Below, piece after piece: positions 42,272 to 50,600 of a stretch of 64,000 bases of DNA (position 1 is its first letter; the number at the start of each line of letters is the position of its first letter). This DNA comes from Citrobacter sp. Marseille-Q6884 (lineage in GTDB: Bacteria; Pseudomonadota; Gammaproteobacteria; Enterobacterales; Enterobacteriaceae), in contig NZ_CAMDRE010000002.1 in assembly GCF_945906775.1 (NCBI RefSeq), forward strand, positions 1,488,001-1,552,000, read 5' to 3'. Under the pieces are notes generated by a model that saw only the letters and a list, made by a program, of their open reading frames with translations, made no database searches and was not told the DNA's origin. The position numbers and the translations under genes were made by a program.

Positions 42272-44797
42272 TTAACGACAGGCGGCATTAATTATAACAA
42301 TGCCATTATGTTGTTCTGGTTGAGGCTGGATTTTTTGAACGCTGCACTTTTGATTTATACCCCATTGAGCAATCAGATATTCTCCCTCTTTATAACCCGT
42401 TATAAAGACCTGCCCCTTATCGCCAACAATGAAACTTTTTTCATTATCACTACTGGCACTGAGTATGGCTCCGAATGGCACAGGTGTTCCATTATCCTGT
42501 GTCAGGGTAAGCAACATTCTGATACCTACATCAGCAATATAATCTGCACGTACAACTGCGCCACGAGTGGGGACGACTGTTTTATTAGTCAGTTCCAGTT
42601 CAACGTTATCCGCTAACGAATCAGTTAATAACGCCACATTATTTTTGCGATAAACGGAAAGATTGCTGACCACGGTATAACCACGCCAGTCAGTTTTTGC
42701 ACCTGTCTGGTTCAGCACACTCACGCCCGTTGCTCCAGGCGCCTTTATCAATACATTGGTTTCCCCCAGCGGCTGGCTAAAAGTCACACCATCGGCGTGC
42801 GCCAGGATCCCGCCCTGTAGTCCATAGTTCAGACGATCGCTATCCCTGCCATAACCATATCCTGCGGTGACTTCTCCGTAGGCTCCTTTATAGTCGGCAT
42901 TGGTTGTACCGGTATATTCCACACCATCCGTGCCGTAACCTTGCTGCAAGCTCCAATTGAGCGAGTTGTTTTCCAGCGCCATACCGCTCAGACCCACAGA
43001 ATGCGTTGTGCCGCCGTTCTTACTGGCGTTTACACTGTAATTAGCCCATGTCTGCGGCAGAAATTTATCCAGCGGAATACTGATATTCACCGCCAGTTGC
43101 TGATCCTTAGCATAATATGTGTGCGTGCCTAAACCCGTTGTAGAGCCGTTTTGGCTATTGGTATAGGTAAGCCCGTAGTTAATACCTCGCCAGGCATTGT
43201 TATAGCCCACGCTCCATGACCGCATGGTATGGCCTGAGTTCCAGTAATTTTCCCGTACAGCGCTGAGCATCACCGAGCCCAGGTCAGCGCCGAGAGTCTG
43301 GCTCATGGTCAGCTCCATCCTGTTACGGCGGCGCTCAATCATCATGCTGTCGTGGCTGTAGGAATCCAGGACTTCCTGCATGCCGTAGTAACCGCTGGTT
43401 GAATAGCGATAGCCTGCAATCGCGAAGTTTGTCCCGGTCCCGACAATGTTTTTGCTGTATCGCGCCCGCCAGGACTGCCCGGTTGCATTTTCATCGTTTT
43501 TGGGTTTGGACCAGGCCTGGGTGATATCAGCGGAGACTGCTCCGAAATCACCCATATTCTTACCCACCCCGGCAGCAAGAGACTGGTATTTACCAGACTG
43601 TTGTCCGCCCCCATAAAGAGTAAATCCGCGTGGCAGACCATAAATAGAGGTCGCCTGGGCAAAAGGCGTTTTATCCACACTGCTGTTGTAAGATCGATAC
43701 TGACCACCAGTCAGCGCGTATTTGAGACGGCCTTCGCGCTGTAACACCGGTAGCGAAGCAAACGGTACTGTAAAATGTTGCTCACTGCCGTCAGCTTCTT
43801 TAATGGTGACATCAAGATCGCCCGCGCCTCCGGTCGGATACATGTCAGTTATTTCAAACGCGCCTGGGGCGACATAGCTCTGATAAATCTGGTATCCATT
43901 CTGTCGAATGATGACCTGTGCGTTGGTACGGGCTATGCCGCGAACTATCGGCGCATAACCTTTCAGCGAATCCGGCAACATATCGTCATCGGAGGCCAAC
44001 TGAGCACCACGAAACGGCATACTGTCAAAGACATCGGCTGGTGCGGAACTGTCCCCGACGGTGAACTGCGCCTTAAAAGGAATAATGTCTCGCTGAGCAT
44101 AGGTGTAAACCGTATCCCATTTATCCTGCCCGCTGCTGTCACGACTCCAGGTGGTATAATTTCGCAGACGCCACGGCCCAACGTTAATGCCCGGACGCAG
44201 GTTAGCATACTGGCTGTTATCGCTGCGAACGTTGTTACCGCTTTGCCGATTGTTCGCACCACTGAGGCTGTAATTAAGCATGGCGGCGGTGATCCCTTCA
44301 TCCCACTGTTCCGGCGGAACATAACCACGCGCCTGCGTTGACAGCGCAGCCTGCGGAATACTGATCAACAGACGCTGAGAACCGAACTGAAAGTCGGTAG
44401 ACGCCTGTGGAATAGCTGACAAGTCGGCACATTTATCACGGGTGTCCAGCCCCGGAAAAAGCTGCGTTTTGATTCCCCAGCTTTTAAGCTGCTCCATTGT
44501 CAGACAAGGCGTCAGGACCGAATCACCCTCTTTATCAGTTGTACCTTTGAATTCAATGTCACGAGTATCGAGCAGTTGTTCATCCACAACGATATCAACA
44601 TGATACGTGCCGGGTGCCTGCGCGCCCGCTTCAAAGGCAGAAAGATCTGCTTTGCCTGCGCCAGGATTATCAATCTCCAGCAGTTCCGGATTAAACGTAT
44701 CGCGGGCGATAACGGGTTGACTCACCCCGCCTAATGCGACTGCAATATAAAGAGCCAATCTGGCGGGTTGAAAAATTGCGTGTTGCCTGGCCATCAT
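42272..44797 (-). CDS. Fimbrial outer-membrane usher
   Basis: 841 aa. Signal peptide ends about residue 31 (SQPVIA/RDTF). N-terminal domain FNPELLEIDNPGAGKADLS; barrel with plug (about 230-330; RGIARTNAQVIIRQNGYQIY, VAPGAFEITDMYPTGGAGDLDV is the usher signature); C-terminal domains end with the paired cysteines (NQKCSVQK and INAACR). Length is normal (MrkC 828, FimD about 870). The usher exports subunits delivered by the chaperone encoded just upstream. The 42-bp gap to the chaperone and 30-bp gap to the adhesin show an operon. Confidence 0.93.
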   Translation of the reverse strand: MMARQHAIFQPARLALYIAVALGGVSQPVIARDTFNPELLEIDNPGAGKADLSAFEAGAQAPGTYHVDIVVDEQLLDTRDIEFKGTTDKEGDSVLTPCLTMEQLKSWGIKTQLFPGLDTRDKCADLSAIPQASTDFQFGSQRLLISIPQAALSTQARGYVPPEQWDEGITAAMLNYSLSGANNRQSGNNVRSDNSQYANLRPGINVGPWRLRNYTTWSRDSSGQDKWDTVYTYAQRDIIPFKAQFTVGDSSAPADVFDSMPFRGAQLASDDDMLPDSLKGYAPIVRGIARTNAQVIIRQNGYQIYQSYVAPGAFEITDMYPTGGAGDLDVTIKEADGSEQHFTVPFASLPVLQREGRLKYALTGGQYRSYNSSVDKTPFAQATSIYGLPRGFTLYGGGQQSGKYQSLAAGVGKNMGDFGAVSADITQAWSKPKNDENATGQSWRARYSKNIVGTGTNFAIAGYRYSTSGYYGMQEVLDSYSHDSMMIERRRNRMELTMSQTLGADLGSVMLSAVRENYWNSGHTMRSWSVGYNNAWRGINYGLTYTNSQNGSTTGLGTHTYYAKDQQLAVNISIPLDKFLPQTWANYSVNASKNGGTTHSVGLSGMALENNSLNWSLQQGYGTDGVEYTGTTNADYKGAYGEVTAGYGYGRDSDRLNYGLQGGILAHADGVTFSQPLGETNVLIKAPGATGVSVLNQTGAKTDWRGYTVVSNLSVYRKNNVALLTDSLADNVELELTNKTVVPTRGAVVRADYIADVGIRMLLTLTQDNGTPVPFGAILSASSDNEKSFIVGDKGQVFITGYKEGEYLIAQWGINQKCSVQKIQPQPEQHNGIVIINAACR

Positions 44798-44839
44798 TTA
44801 TAACCTGCCATTCCAGTATTCAATGCGGTCATTTTTTTG

Positions 44840-45517
44840 TTACAGGTTCGCACTATGTTTTTTGCCCGGACCGCCGTAATCATTGATGATGGTGTACGTG
44901 AGCGCGCCACCACTCACTCCTTTTGGCAACGCAAATCTTGCCGTCGAGCCAGGGAGGACATAAGACACATCTTCCAGCCTTTTTCCGCTGACGGTTATTT
45001 CATTGAAATTCATGACATAAGACGTAGGGTTTGTGACAAGCAACCCGTCTCCTGAGCGGCTCCAGCTTAATTTATTTGCAACCTCTTCCGGGGTTGTACC
45101 TTTTAGCGTAGCTGGGCGATAAATCAGTTTAATGCGTGTTTTTACAGCAATCTGTAATGTATTGTCCTTTTTAGGTGCAGAAGGAATGGATTTAATATTT
45201 AACCAGTACAGGCTTTCTTTATCATGAGGTAATGAACCAGCCATAATAATGCGTTCAACATTCTGCTGGTCTTTATCCAATCGATAAAGTGGAGGGGTAA
45301 TGATAAAAGGAGCTTTCTCTGCGCCGCCATTCTGTGTTTCTATCCAGGACTGAATCAAATAGGGTGTAGCGTCCGGATTATTAACACTGATGGAAGCTTC
45401 CTTTTTATTGCCATCATAGATAACGCGAGTTCCGCCGATGATTACACCAGCATGTGCGGTTGATACATCAGCGATGATAAAAGCTGCGGCAATAAAAGCC
45501 CGGCAAAGAAAGTTCAT
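44840..45517 (-). CDS. Fimbrial periplasmic chaperone
   Basis: 226 aa from the ATG at 45517 (NFLCRAFIAAAF signal peptide, cleavage about STAHA/GVIIGG). An ATG 15 codons earlier is not family-like. Two Ig-like domains of the PapD/FimC type with a short F1-G1 loop (FGS): GTRVIYDGNKKEASISV, PPLYRLDKDQQN, the signature ESLYWLNIKSIPS and the subunit-anchoring Arg/Lys in GTRVIY and RIKLIYRP. Second gene of the operon, after the major pilin. Confidence 0.92.
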   Translation of the reverse strand: MNFLCRAFIAAAFIIADVSTAHAGVIIGGTRVIYDGNKKEASISVNNPDATPYLIQSWIETQNGGAEKAPFIITPPLYRLDKDQQNVERIIMAGSLPHDKESLYWLNIKSIPSAPKKDNTLQIAVKTRIKLIYRPATLKGTTPEEVANKLSWSRSGDGLLVTNPTSYVMNFNEITVSGKRLEDVSYVLPGSTARFALPKGVSGGALTYTIINDYGGPGKKHSANL

Positions 45518-45579
45518 TTTATACCTCGGGTAAAAATGAGGCCGGAAACCGGCCTCACACATATTTCAGGTGTAGAAAA

Positions 45580-46110
45580 TTAGTTGTAAATCACGGAGAA
45601 GCTGGCAACAGAGTTAGCCGGACCTGCAGTTACAGTACCTGACGTTGATTTATACTGGGCATAGAAATCCAGCGAATTATCTGCAGTGCTGGAAAGTTCG
45701 TAACGGTAGGTGTTATCGCCGTGCAGCGGCAGCGGAACCATATCTGCAGTAAGCAGGTTGATCGCCACGCCCGTTGCCGCGCCAGCGACCGTGCTATCGA
45801 TAGCCAGCAATGAGGAGTTCGTAGGCTCCGGCGTACCATCAAACATGACATGGGCCTGAGTAACAGTGTCAGGACAATCTTTCAAAATAATATTGAATTT
45901 TTTGGCTGCAGTAACATCCCCGCTGTTTGTAAATTCACTTTTATTATAAGTCCCCAGCGCGACAGTCTGGTTCTGAGATGCCACGTCAACGCTGCAGGCA
46001 GCATCCAGAATTTCACCGGTGAAATTTACCGTACCAGCCGCAGCGAAAGCATGAGAAGCAGTCAATACAGTAGCTGCCGTAATAACAACGGCGATCAGAT
46101 TCTTTTTCAT
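45580..46110 (-). CDS. Major fimbrial subunit (type-1-like pilin)
   Basis: 176 aa. Signal peptide cleaved after ASHAFA. Mature protein begins AAGTVNFTGEILDAACSVD, the N-terminal donor strand followed by the first Cys; the second is in LKDCPDT, and the C-terminus SVASFSVIYN ends in the hydrophobic-Y pattern. First gene of the operon, so presumably the most abundant product. SD AAGGAAAAA. The gene order pilin-chaperone-usher-adhesin-minor pilin is that of mrkABCDF, though the sequences are not obviously type 3. Confidence 0.9.
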   Translation of the reverse strand: MKKNLIAVVITAATVLTASHAFAAAGTVNFTGEILDAACSVDVASQNQTVALGTYNKSEFTNSGDVTAAKKFNIILKDCPDTVTQAHVMFDGTPEPTNSSLLAIDSTVAGAATGVAINLLTADMVPLPLHGDNTYRYELSSTADNSLDFYAQYKSTSGTVTAGPANSVASFSVIYN

Positions 46111-46640
46111 TTATTTTTCCTTGCATGTCAGGTTTCGTTTAAAACCATGGGTGGTTATAAGCCGGAACACCTTTTAATTACCATCATCACTATGATCATT
46201 CAGAATCCATATCTAGCATAAGGCGTGATACATACACTCGAAATAAACATGCGTATCTCGTCATTAAGTCAGATTATTTTTTCTGTAGACTGAAATTTAT
46301 AGAAACATTAATAAAAACTCAAATTCATTTTATTCCAGGCTTGGAGTGATTAATTAACAATTTATTTTCATTTCTTTTTATTTAAAAAATAACTCACTTA
46401 TTTCAATGGGTTACCCACGTCAAAATGACAGAGCCGCAAGAGAAAACGGCTTATAATGTAAGCGATTTTTCACAGCACGCTGTTTAATCTTGGTTTAATC
46501 TTGATTTAATTTTACAGGTATTACGAACATGTTAAAAACAAAGTCTATTTTGACACCAAAGAATCATTTATTTCTGTAATGCCTGCGCAGATAATCCCCC
46601 GGACATCTTTATGAGAAAAAGATTATCTGGAGTTGATTGT
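46111..46640. other. Divergent control region of the fimbrial operon
   Basis: 530 bp, AT-rich, between the major pilin gene and the first IprA-like regulator. TATAAT occurs at 46452-46457 for the plus strand. I found no paired inverted repeats of fimS type, so phase inversion is not supported. Confidence 0.5.
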
Positions 46641-47303
46641 ATGAATACCCGAATAACAAATTTTGACAACCCTGAAATAACCTCTCTTCAGCAGCTTAAA
46701 CCTACCGCTGACATCAAAAAAATCGTTGAGCTAATAAGTCCCTTCGGCACTTTTTTTAATCCGCGTAAGGGCGAAATTCTTCGTTATTCTACCGGAGGGA
46801 AACGCATCTGCTATTTACTCCATGAAGGAAGCGTCACTCTAAATCGTAGGGGAGATGGTATGGTGTTAAACTCTGAACAAGGCATGTTTGTTCTGGGTGT
46901 AAGCAACCAGTTCTCATGCTCTGAGAATCTTTATATCCGGGTAACTGAAAATGCGCTGATGAGCCGCTTACCTCTGGAGCGTTTCAACCTGCTCATTGAG
47001 AGTTTCGGCCTGTGGGGCAGTTTATGTAAGCTGTTAATCTACACAGCATCATGTGTTTATGAACATTGTACACTGATTTCGCAAATGTCATCCTATGAGA
47101 TAATCCGTTATCAGCTGATGGAGCTCATGGCTGAATCAGAGCGTATACGTGACAATATTACAGCAGCCAACTATATCCAGAGCAGAACATATCTTTCACG
47201 GAGCGGTATCATGCGCATCCTCGCGGAACTGCGCGATACTGGTTACATTGAGCTTAATCGTGGTGTATTAAAAGCAATCAAATATTTACCTTCAAAATTC
47301 TGA
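46641..47303 (+). CDS. IprA/YaiV-like winged-helix regulator 1
   Basis: 220 aa from the ATG at 46641 (MNTRITNFDN; GGAG 8 bp upstream; an earlier in-frame ATG at 46611 has no SD). N-terminal Crp-like beta-roll (about 25-120; GKRICYLLHEGSVTLNRRGDG) without the cAMP-binding Arg/Glu signature. The C-terminal wing has YIQSRTYLSRSGIMRILAEL and GYIELNRGVL, matching E. coli YaiV/IprA (MNYIHQRTRVSRSVVAEVL). Divergent from the fimbrial operon, hence a likely regulator of it. A paralog follows after 80 bp. Confidence 0.8.
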   Translation: MNTRITNFDNPEITSLQQLKPTADIKKIVELISPFGTFFNPRKGEILRYSTGGKRICYLLHEGSVTLNRRGDGMVLNSEQGMFVLGVSNQFSCSENLYIRVTENALMSRLPLERFNLLIESFGLWGSLCKLLIYTASCVYEHCTLISQMSSYEIIRYQLMELMAESERIRDNITAANYIQSRTYLSRSGIMRILAELRDTGYIELNRGVLKAIKYLPSKF

Positions 47304-47383
47304 CAACAGACCCTGAATTTATGTGAGTCATCCCTGTCCTGACGCTACACTTAGCTGAAAGCGGATATTTTGACAGGACTCTT

Positions 47384-48022
47384 ATGGCTACCGGCGTCAC
47401 GCAATCTTTGATTTTACAGCCTTCAGAATTTGTTCCACTGCTGATTGAGCACTTAAAACGCAATGCTGAAATAAAGCATATCCTTGCGCGTCGCCGTTTA
47501 GGGTTCCAGCTGAAGGGAGAGAGCTTCTGTTATCTGATAATCAAGGGCAACGGCACCATTCACCGGAGCCGCGATGATCTCTTAATGTCCACCTTTACCG
47601 CGCCAGCATTGTTGGGTTTGGATAACTTGTATCGGCGGGAAATTGATGCTTATATCAGAACTCTGGTCCCTTCCGATATTGTCACGCTGAAAATGGCGGA
47701 TGTTCACAACATAATCAGTGAAAATCAGCTCTGGGAACCCGTCGCAAAGCATATGATGATTGTTTGCGGCAAGCTGTTCCGCTCTCACGAACACCTCTCT
47801 GCCCCTTCTGCCTATCAGATTGTGCGTGCACAGCTCAATGAGCTGTTTAACGAAAAGCCGGAGATCAGAGAAAACATGACGGCAGAGCGATATATTCGTG
47901 ACAAATCGCATTTATCACGCAGTGGGATCATGCGAATACTTGCCGCCCTCAAAGAGGGGGGATTTATCGAACTGGACAGAGGCGTACTTAAAAATATTAT
48001 AAAGCTCCCTGAAAATTTTTAA
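47384..48022 (+). CDS. IprA/YaiV-like winged-helix regulator 2
   Basis: 212 aa, paralog of the preceding gene with the same C-terminal pattern (YIRDKSHLSRSGIMRILAALKEGGF, ELDRGVLKNIIKLP). N-terminal Crp-like roll: LGFQLKGESFCYLIIKGNGTIHRSRDDLL. The identical RSGIMRILA string in both copies shows that the recognition helix is shared, while sensor parts differ (for example HNIISENQLWEP here). IprA in E. coli/Salmonella is linked to peroxide resistance; here the fimbrial context suggests surface-structure control. Island-terminal gene, ending about 170 bp before the tRNA relic. Confidence 0.8.
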   Translation: MATGVTQSLILQPSEFVPLLIEHLKRNAEIKHILARRRLGFQLKGESFCYLIIKGNGTIHRSRDDLLMSTFTAPALLGLDNLYRREIDAYIRTLVPSDIVTLKMADVHNIISENQLWEPVAKHMMIVCGKLFRSHEHLSAPSAYQIVRAQLNELFNEKPEIRENMTAERYIRDKSHLSRSGIMRILAALKEGGFIELDRGVLKNIIKLPENF

Positions 48023-48190
48023 TCCATCTCTAATGCTGGCCTGGTGAATCGGGAAATCGCCCGATTCGGCGTGTGAAAACGGCGACTCCTCCTCACTGCT
48101 CTGAATTTCATCATAACCTGACAAGAAAAACCTATTTGCTGAGAGAGACCATAATGATCTCAATGATTATCTGAAATCCAATAATGCTTC

Positions 48191-48215
48191 GGTTCAAGTC
48201 CACTCGTACGCACCC
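48191..48215 (+). repeat. Relic of the valW 3' end (right att-like repeat)
   Basis: GGTTCAAGTCCACTCGTACG then CACCC repeats the T-arm and acceptor end of valW (36218-36242) with three changes (G to A, G to T, final A to C). It matches valW better than valV in the ACTCG part. No tRNA 5' half precedes it, so it is a fragment and not a gene. Confidence 0.75.
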
Positions 48216-48294
48216 TTTCACCGCCTCGTGAAATAGTGCAGCTTTTAGCTTTTCGTTCCTGCATCAGATGATTTATCGACAGATCTCAGGAGTT

Positions 48295-48329
48295 AAAAAA
48301 AACACTGAGATGCTTCAGCACCTCAGTGT
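48295..48329 (-). terminator. Terminator of the Skp-like gene pair
   Basis: On the minus strand ACACTGAG...CTCAGTGT (8-bp perfect stem, with an inner TGCT/AGCA pairing) followed by seven T. It lies about 50 bp after the second Skp-like gene. Confidence 0.9.
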
Positions 48330-48381
48330 GAGAAATTCACTTAAAAAGTGATGAATGATCAGAAGCACCCGCTATTACGCG

Positions 48382-48837
48382 TTATGCTTCAGTTTCATTC
48401 TCTTCGTTACTGTCTTCTTTCCGGGTCACAGTGAAGCTAGGCAAATCACCATATTCAACGGTGATGTCTTTCACATGTAATATAATGTCATCCGTCACAT
48501 CATATTGTTGTTCTGCAGCAATTACATATTCGCTGTTCAGTATCATGCCTAACTCATTGCTATTCCGGTAGTCTTCTACCTCTTTAAGAATAGCTCTGAT
48601 GCTGGCTGCACGCGCATTCTGTTGTTCCATCCCCCATGACTGGTTGATATTCGCGATATCCGCCGCGCGATTTCTCTCTTTTTCTTCATCCGACATACCC
48701 AGGTATGCCTCCTGCGCCGCCTGTTCAGCGTTTACCAGAATTTCTTTAACTTCCTGCAGACGCGCCAACTCGGACTGGCCGACTGTAGACTCATTAAGAA
48801 CGCGGACTAAATTGACATATGCAATTTTGTTAAACAT
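48382..48837 (-). CDS. Skp/OmpH-like protein without signal peptide
   Basis: 151 aa from the ATG at 48837 (MFNKIAYVNLVRVLNES; AGGTGAG 5 bp upstream). Paralog of the next lipoprotein: both share I-A-Y/V-V-Y-V..VLNES, a coiled-coil arm rich in Ala/Glu/Gln (about 25-95) and YGDLPSFTV near the end. Skp is a trimeric periplasmic holdase for outer-membrane proteins. This copy lacks an export signal from the chosen start; an in-frame ATG at 48885 would add a hydrophobic segment (HAFLYIYVVIFIGEF), but its SD is poor. Acidic C-terminus (KEDSNEENETEA). Confidence 0.72.
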   Translation of the reverse strand: MFNKIAYVNLVRVLNESTVGQSELARLQEVKEILVNAEQAAQEAYLGMSDEEKERNRAADIANINQSWGMEQQNARAASIRAILKEVEDYRNSNELGMILNSEYVIAAEQQYDVTDDIILHVKDITVEYGDLPSFTVTRKEDSNEENETEA

Positions 48838-48895
48838 AAACTCACCTATAAATATCACAACATAAATATATAAAAATGCATGCACCGGGTATTAA

Positions 48896-49474
48896 TTAAT
48901 GTGCACCTGAAACCGCTGATTTATCCTCCTGAGGGACATCATCAGACTTCACGTTCTTATCCTGGCTATCGGCAACGCTGATTTTCGGCAAGTCACCATA
49001 ATTAACTTTTTTCTTCTCCAGTTGTTTAATCAGGTCACTGGTGATATCTGCCCCCTCTTTTGCTGCCAGCAATGAGGTGCTGACCATGACGTAATCCATT
49101 TTGTGGCTGACACGATAGATTTCGGCTTCCTCGGTGATCGCCTTGAGGCTGACCTCACGACTATGCTGCTGTTCCGCTACCCATACCTGATTAAGCGTCA
49201 AATTATCAGCGGCACGGCTTTGCTGTTGTTGTTTTTCTGACATCGCCGCGTATTTTTCTTTTGCATCACTTTCTGCTTTGAGTAATACATCTTTAATATC
49301 TTGATTATGTTGAGCTTCCTGTTTACCAATGGATGACTCGTTAAGCACCTTCGCAATATCTACATAAACAACTTTCGATTGGTTCAAACCTAACTGGTCA
49401 CAACCGCTTAAACCAATAACCATTACGCAAACAGCGGAAATATATTTCAGGCTGCTTAACTTTATGTTTTTCAT
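48896..49474 (-). CDS. Skp/OmpH-like lipoprotein
   Basis: 192 aa. Lipobox VIGLSGC (Cys25) after a hydrophobic signal; the next residues DQ do not favour the strict inner-membrane-retention +2 Asp rule only if Lol avoidance is weak, and Asp at +2 in fact predicts inner-membrane retention. The mature part begins KVVYVDIAKVLNESSIGKQE, as in Skp/OmpH, then a long coiled coil (AQHNQDIKDVLLKAESDAKEK) with a Gln-rich tip (KQQQQS) and NYGDLPKISV. Possible role: a membrane-tethered holdase for the giant autotransporter encoded upstream. 58 bp separate it from its signal-less paralog; both probably share transcript and terminator. Confidence 0.8.
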   Translation of the reverse strand: MKNIKLSSLKYISAVCVMVIGLSGCDQLGLNQSKVVYVDIAKVLNESSIGKQEAQHNQDIKDVLLKAESDAKEKYAAMSEKQQQQSRAADNLTLNQVWVAEQQHSREVSLKAITEEAEIYRVSHKMDYVMVSTSLLAAKEGADITSDLIKQLEKKKVNYGDLPKISVADSQDKNVKSDDVPQEDKSAVSGAH

Positions 49475-49664
49475 ACTTCTTTCTCTCTCAAGATATTTAG
49501 TTTACGGAAATGACAATAGCAAAAAAAACATTAGAAACTGTTGACAGTTATACTCTGCTCCTTAAAAAAACAAAACAGTGTCACTGATCTATTTTCGTGA
49601 AAATAAAACCAATGTCGTTAATGATTGAAAATATCTAAACAGTTGCGAAATTATTTATAATAAT

Positions 49665-49695
49665 GGAAGTCAGTGTATTTTATACACTGACTTCC
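49665..49695 (-). terminator. Hairpin after the autotransporter gene
   Basis: GGAAGTCAGTGTA pairs perfectly with TACACTGACTTCC around TTTTA, 15 bp after the autotransporter stop on the minus strand. The following tail (ATTATTATAA) is AT-rich but not a pure T-run, so partial read-through into the Skp-like genes is possible. Confidence 0.65.
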
Positions 49696-49709
49696 ACGTC
49701 CTGTTACCG

Positions 49710-50600
49710 CTAGAAATTATATTTCACACCCAGCGTGGCTGAAGTATCACTGTATCCTTTATCCCCGACCTGAACGCCCACATTACCCCAGACGCTCAGA
49801 CGTGAATTAAGCTGACCTTCAACACCGGCCTTCACCTCACCCACATTCCGGGCACCATCCTGAGACAATGTGGCATCGCCCATGTGCGAACCGAAGCTTT
49901 GCGTGTTGTGGATCCAGTTGATCTCCACATACGGCTTGAAGTTACGGTTTTTACCTTCATCCAGTTTGTTGTGACTTTTCAGGAAGGTACGAACGCCAAG
50001 ACGCGTCTGAACATTACCGTCGCCTTCGCCCGTCACACGGGTACCATTACTTTCATAATGATCATCCGCCGTGACACCCATCCATACCGCCTGTGCCTGA
50101 GGCTGGATAAACCACTCACCCTCTGTTCCCTGACTTCCGGTAAAATCACCCAGTTTATGCGTATATCCCAGCTCCAGTGACGCGGTAATCCCTTTTGACT
50201 TGTACGATTCTGACTGTACCTTCTCGCCTTTCACCGTATTGTCAAACCAGCCGTACTGAGCCCAGCTGTCCACATACATTCCCTGTTTGGTCTCATCATT
50301 CTGATACCAGGTAGCATAAAGTCCGGTGCTGTACCCGTTGACGGAGCCATCTGAACGGTAGCCAGTGGCGTTTGAACGAGAGTTACTGCTGTTGCGGCCG
50401 TAGCCTGCCATCACCCCAACATGCAGGCGCTGTACGCCATCAGGGCTCCACTGCGCCACTTCACCGCCCAGCTGCGTCACATAACGGTTACTTTGTGTGT
50501 CAACCTGACCAATACTGGAACTCCAGCGGTTATGTCCGCCAACCTGACGCAGCCACATACTGGTCACTTTCTGCTCGCCGGTCAGGGCGTCCGTATACTG
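49710..50600 (-). other. Autotransporter translocator (beta-barrel) domain
   Basis: Last ~295 codons of the giant gene. They alternate hydrophobic and polar residues, with aromatic girdles (WFIQPQAQAVWMGV; FKPYVEINWIHNTQSFGSHM) and end TLGVKYNF, the BamA-recognised terminal Phe. This part is unique sequence without the passenger repeats. Confidence 0.88.

Larger units (their letters stand above)
36218..48215 (+). mobile_element. Putative tRNA-Val-targeted genomic island
   Basis: Starts in the 3' end of valW and ends at a degenerate copy of the same sequence (22 of 25 positions). Cargo: a nested IS3/IS30 pair, an EAL gene, a LuxR-type regulator, a fimbrial operon and two IprA-like regulators. 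Most of it is AT-rich and absent from E. coli at this place. No integrase or excisionase gene remains, so it is probably fixed. Confidence 0.6.
48023..48381. other. Island boundary gap
   Basis: About 360 bp. It includes the tRNA-Val relic (48191-48215) and the minus-strand terminator (48295-48329); no gene is seen. Confidence 0.6.

Noticed and set aside
46111..46640. Phase-variable invertible switch before the fimbrial operon
   Set aside because: No pair of inverted repeats flanking a promoter, and no fimB/fimE-type recombinase gene in the window.
48191..48215. A third tRNA-Val gene
   Set aside because: Only the T-arm and acceptor 3' part is present, with changes; no D-arm or anticodon arm precedes it.
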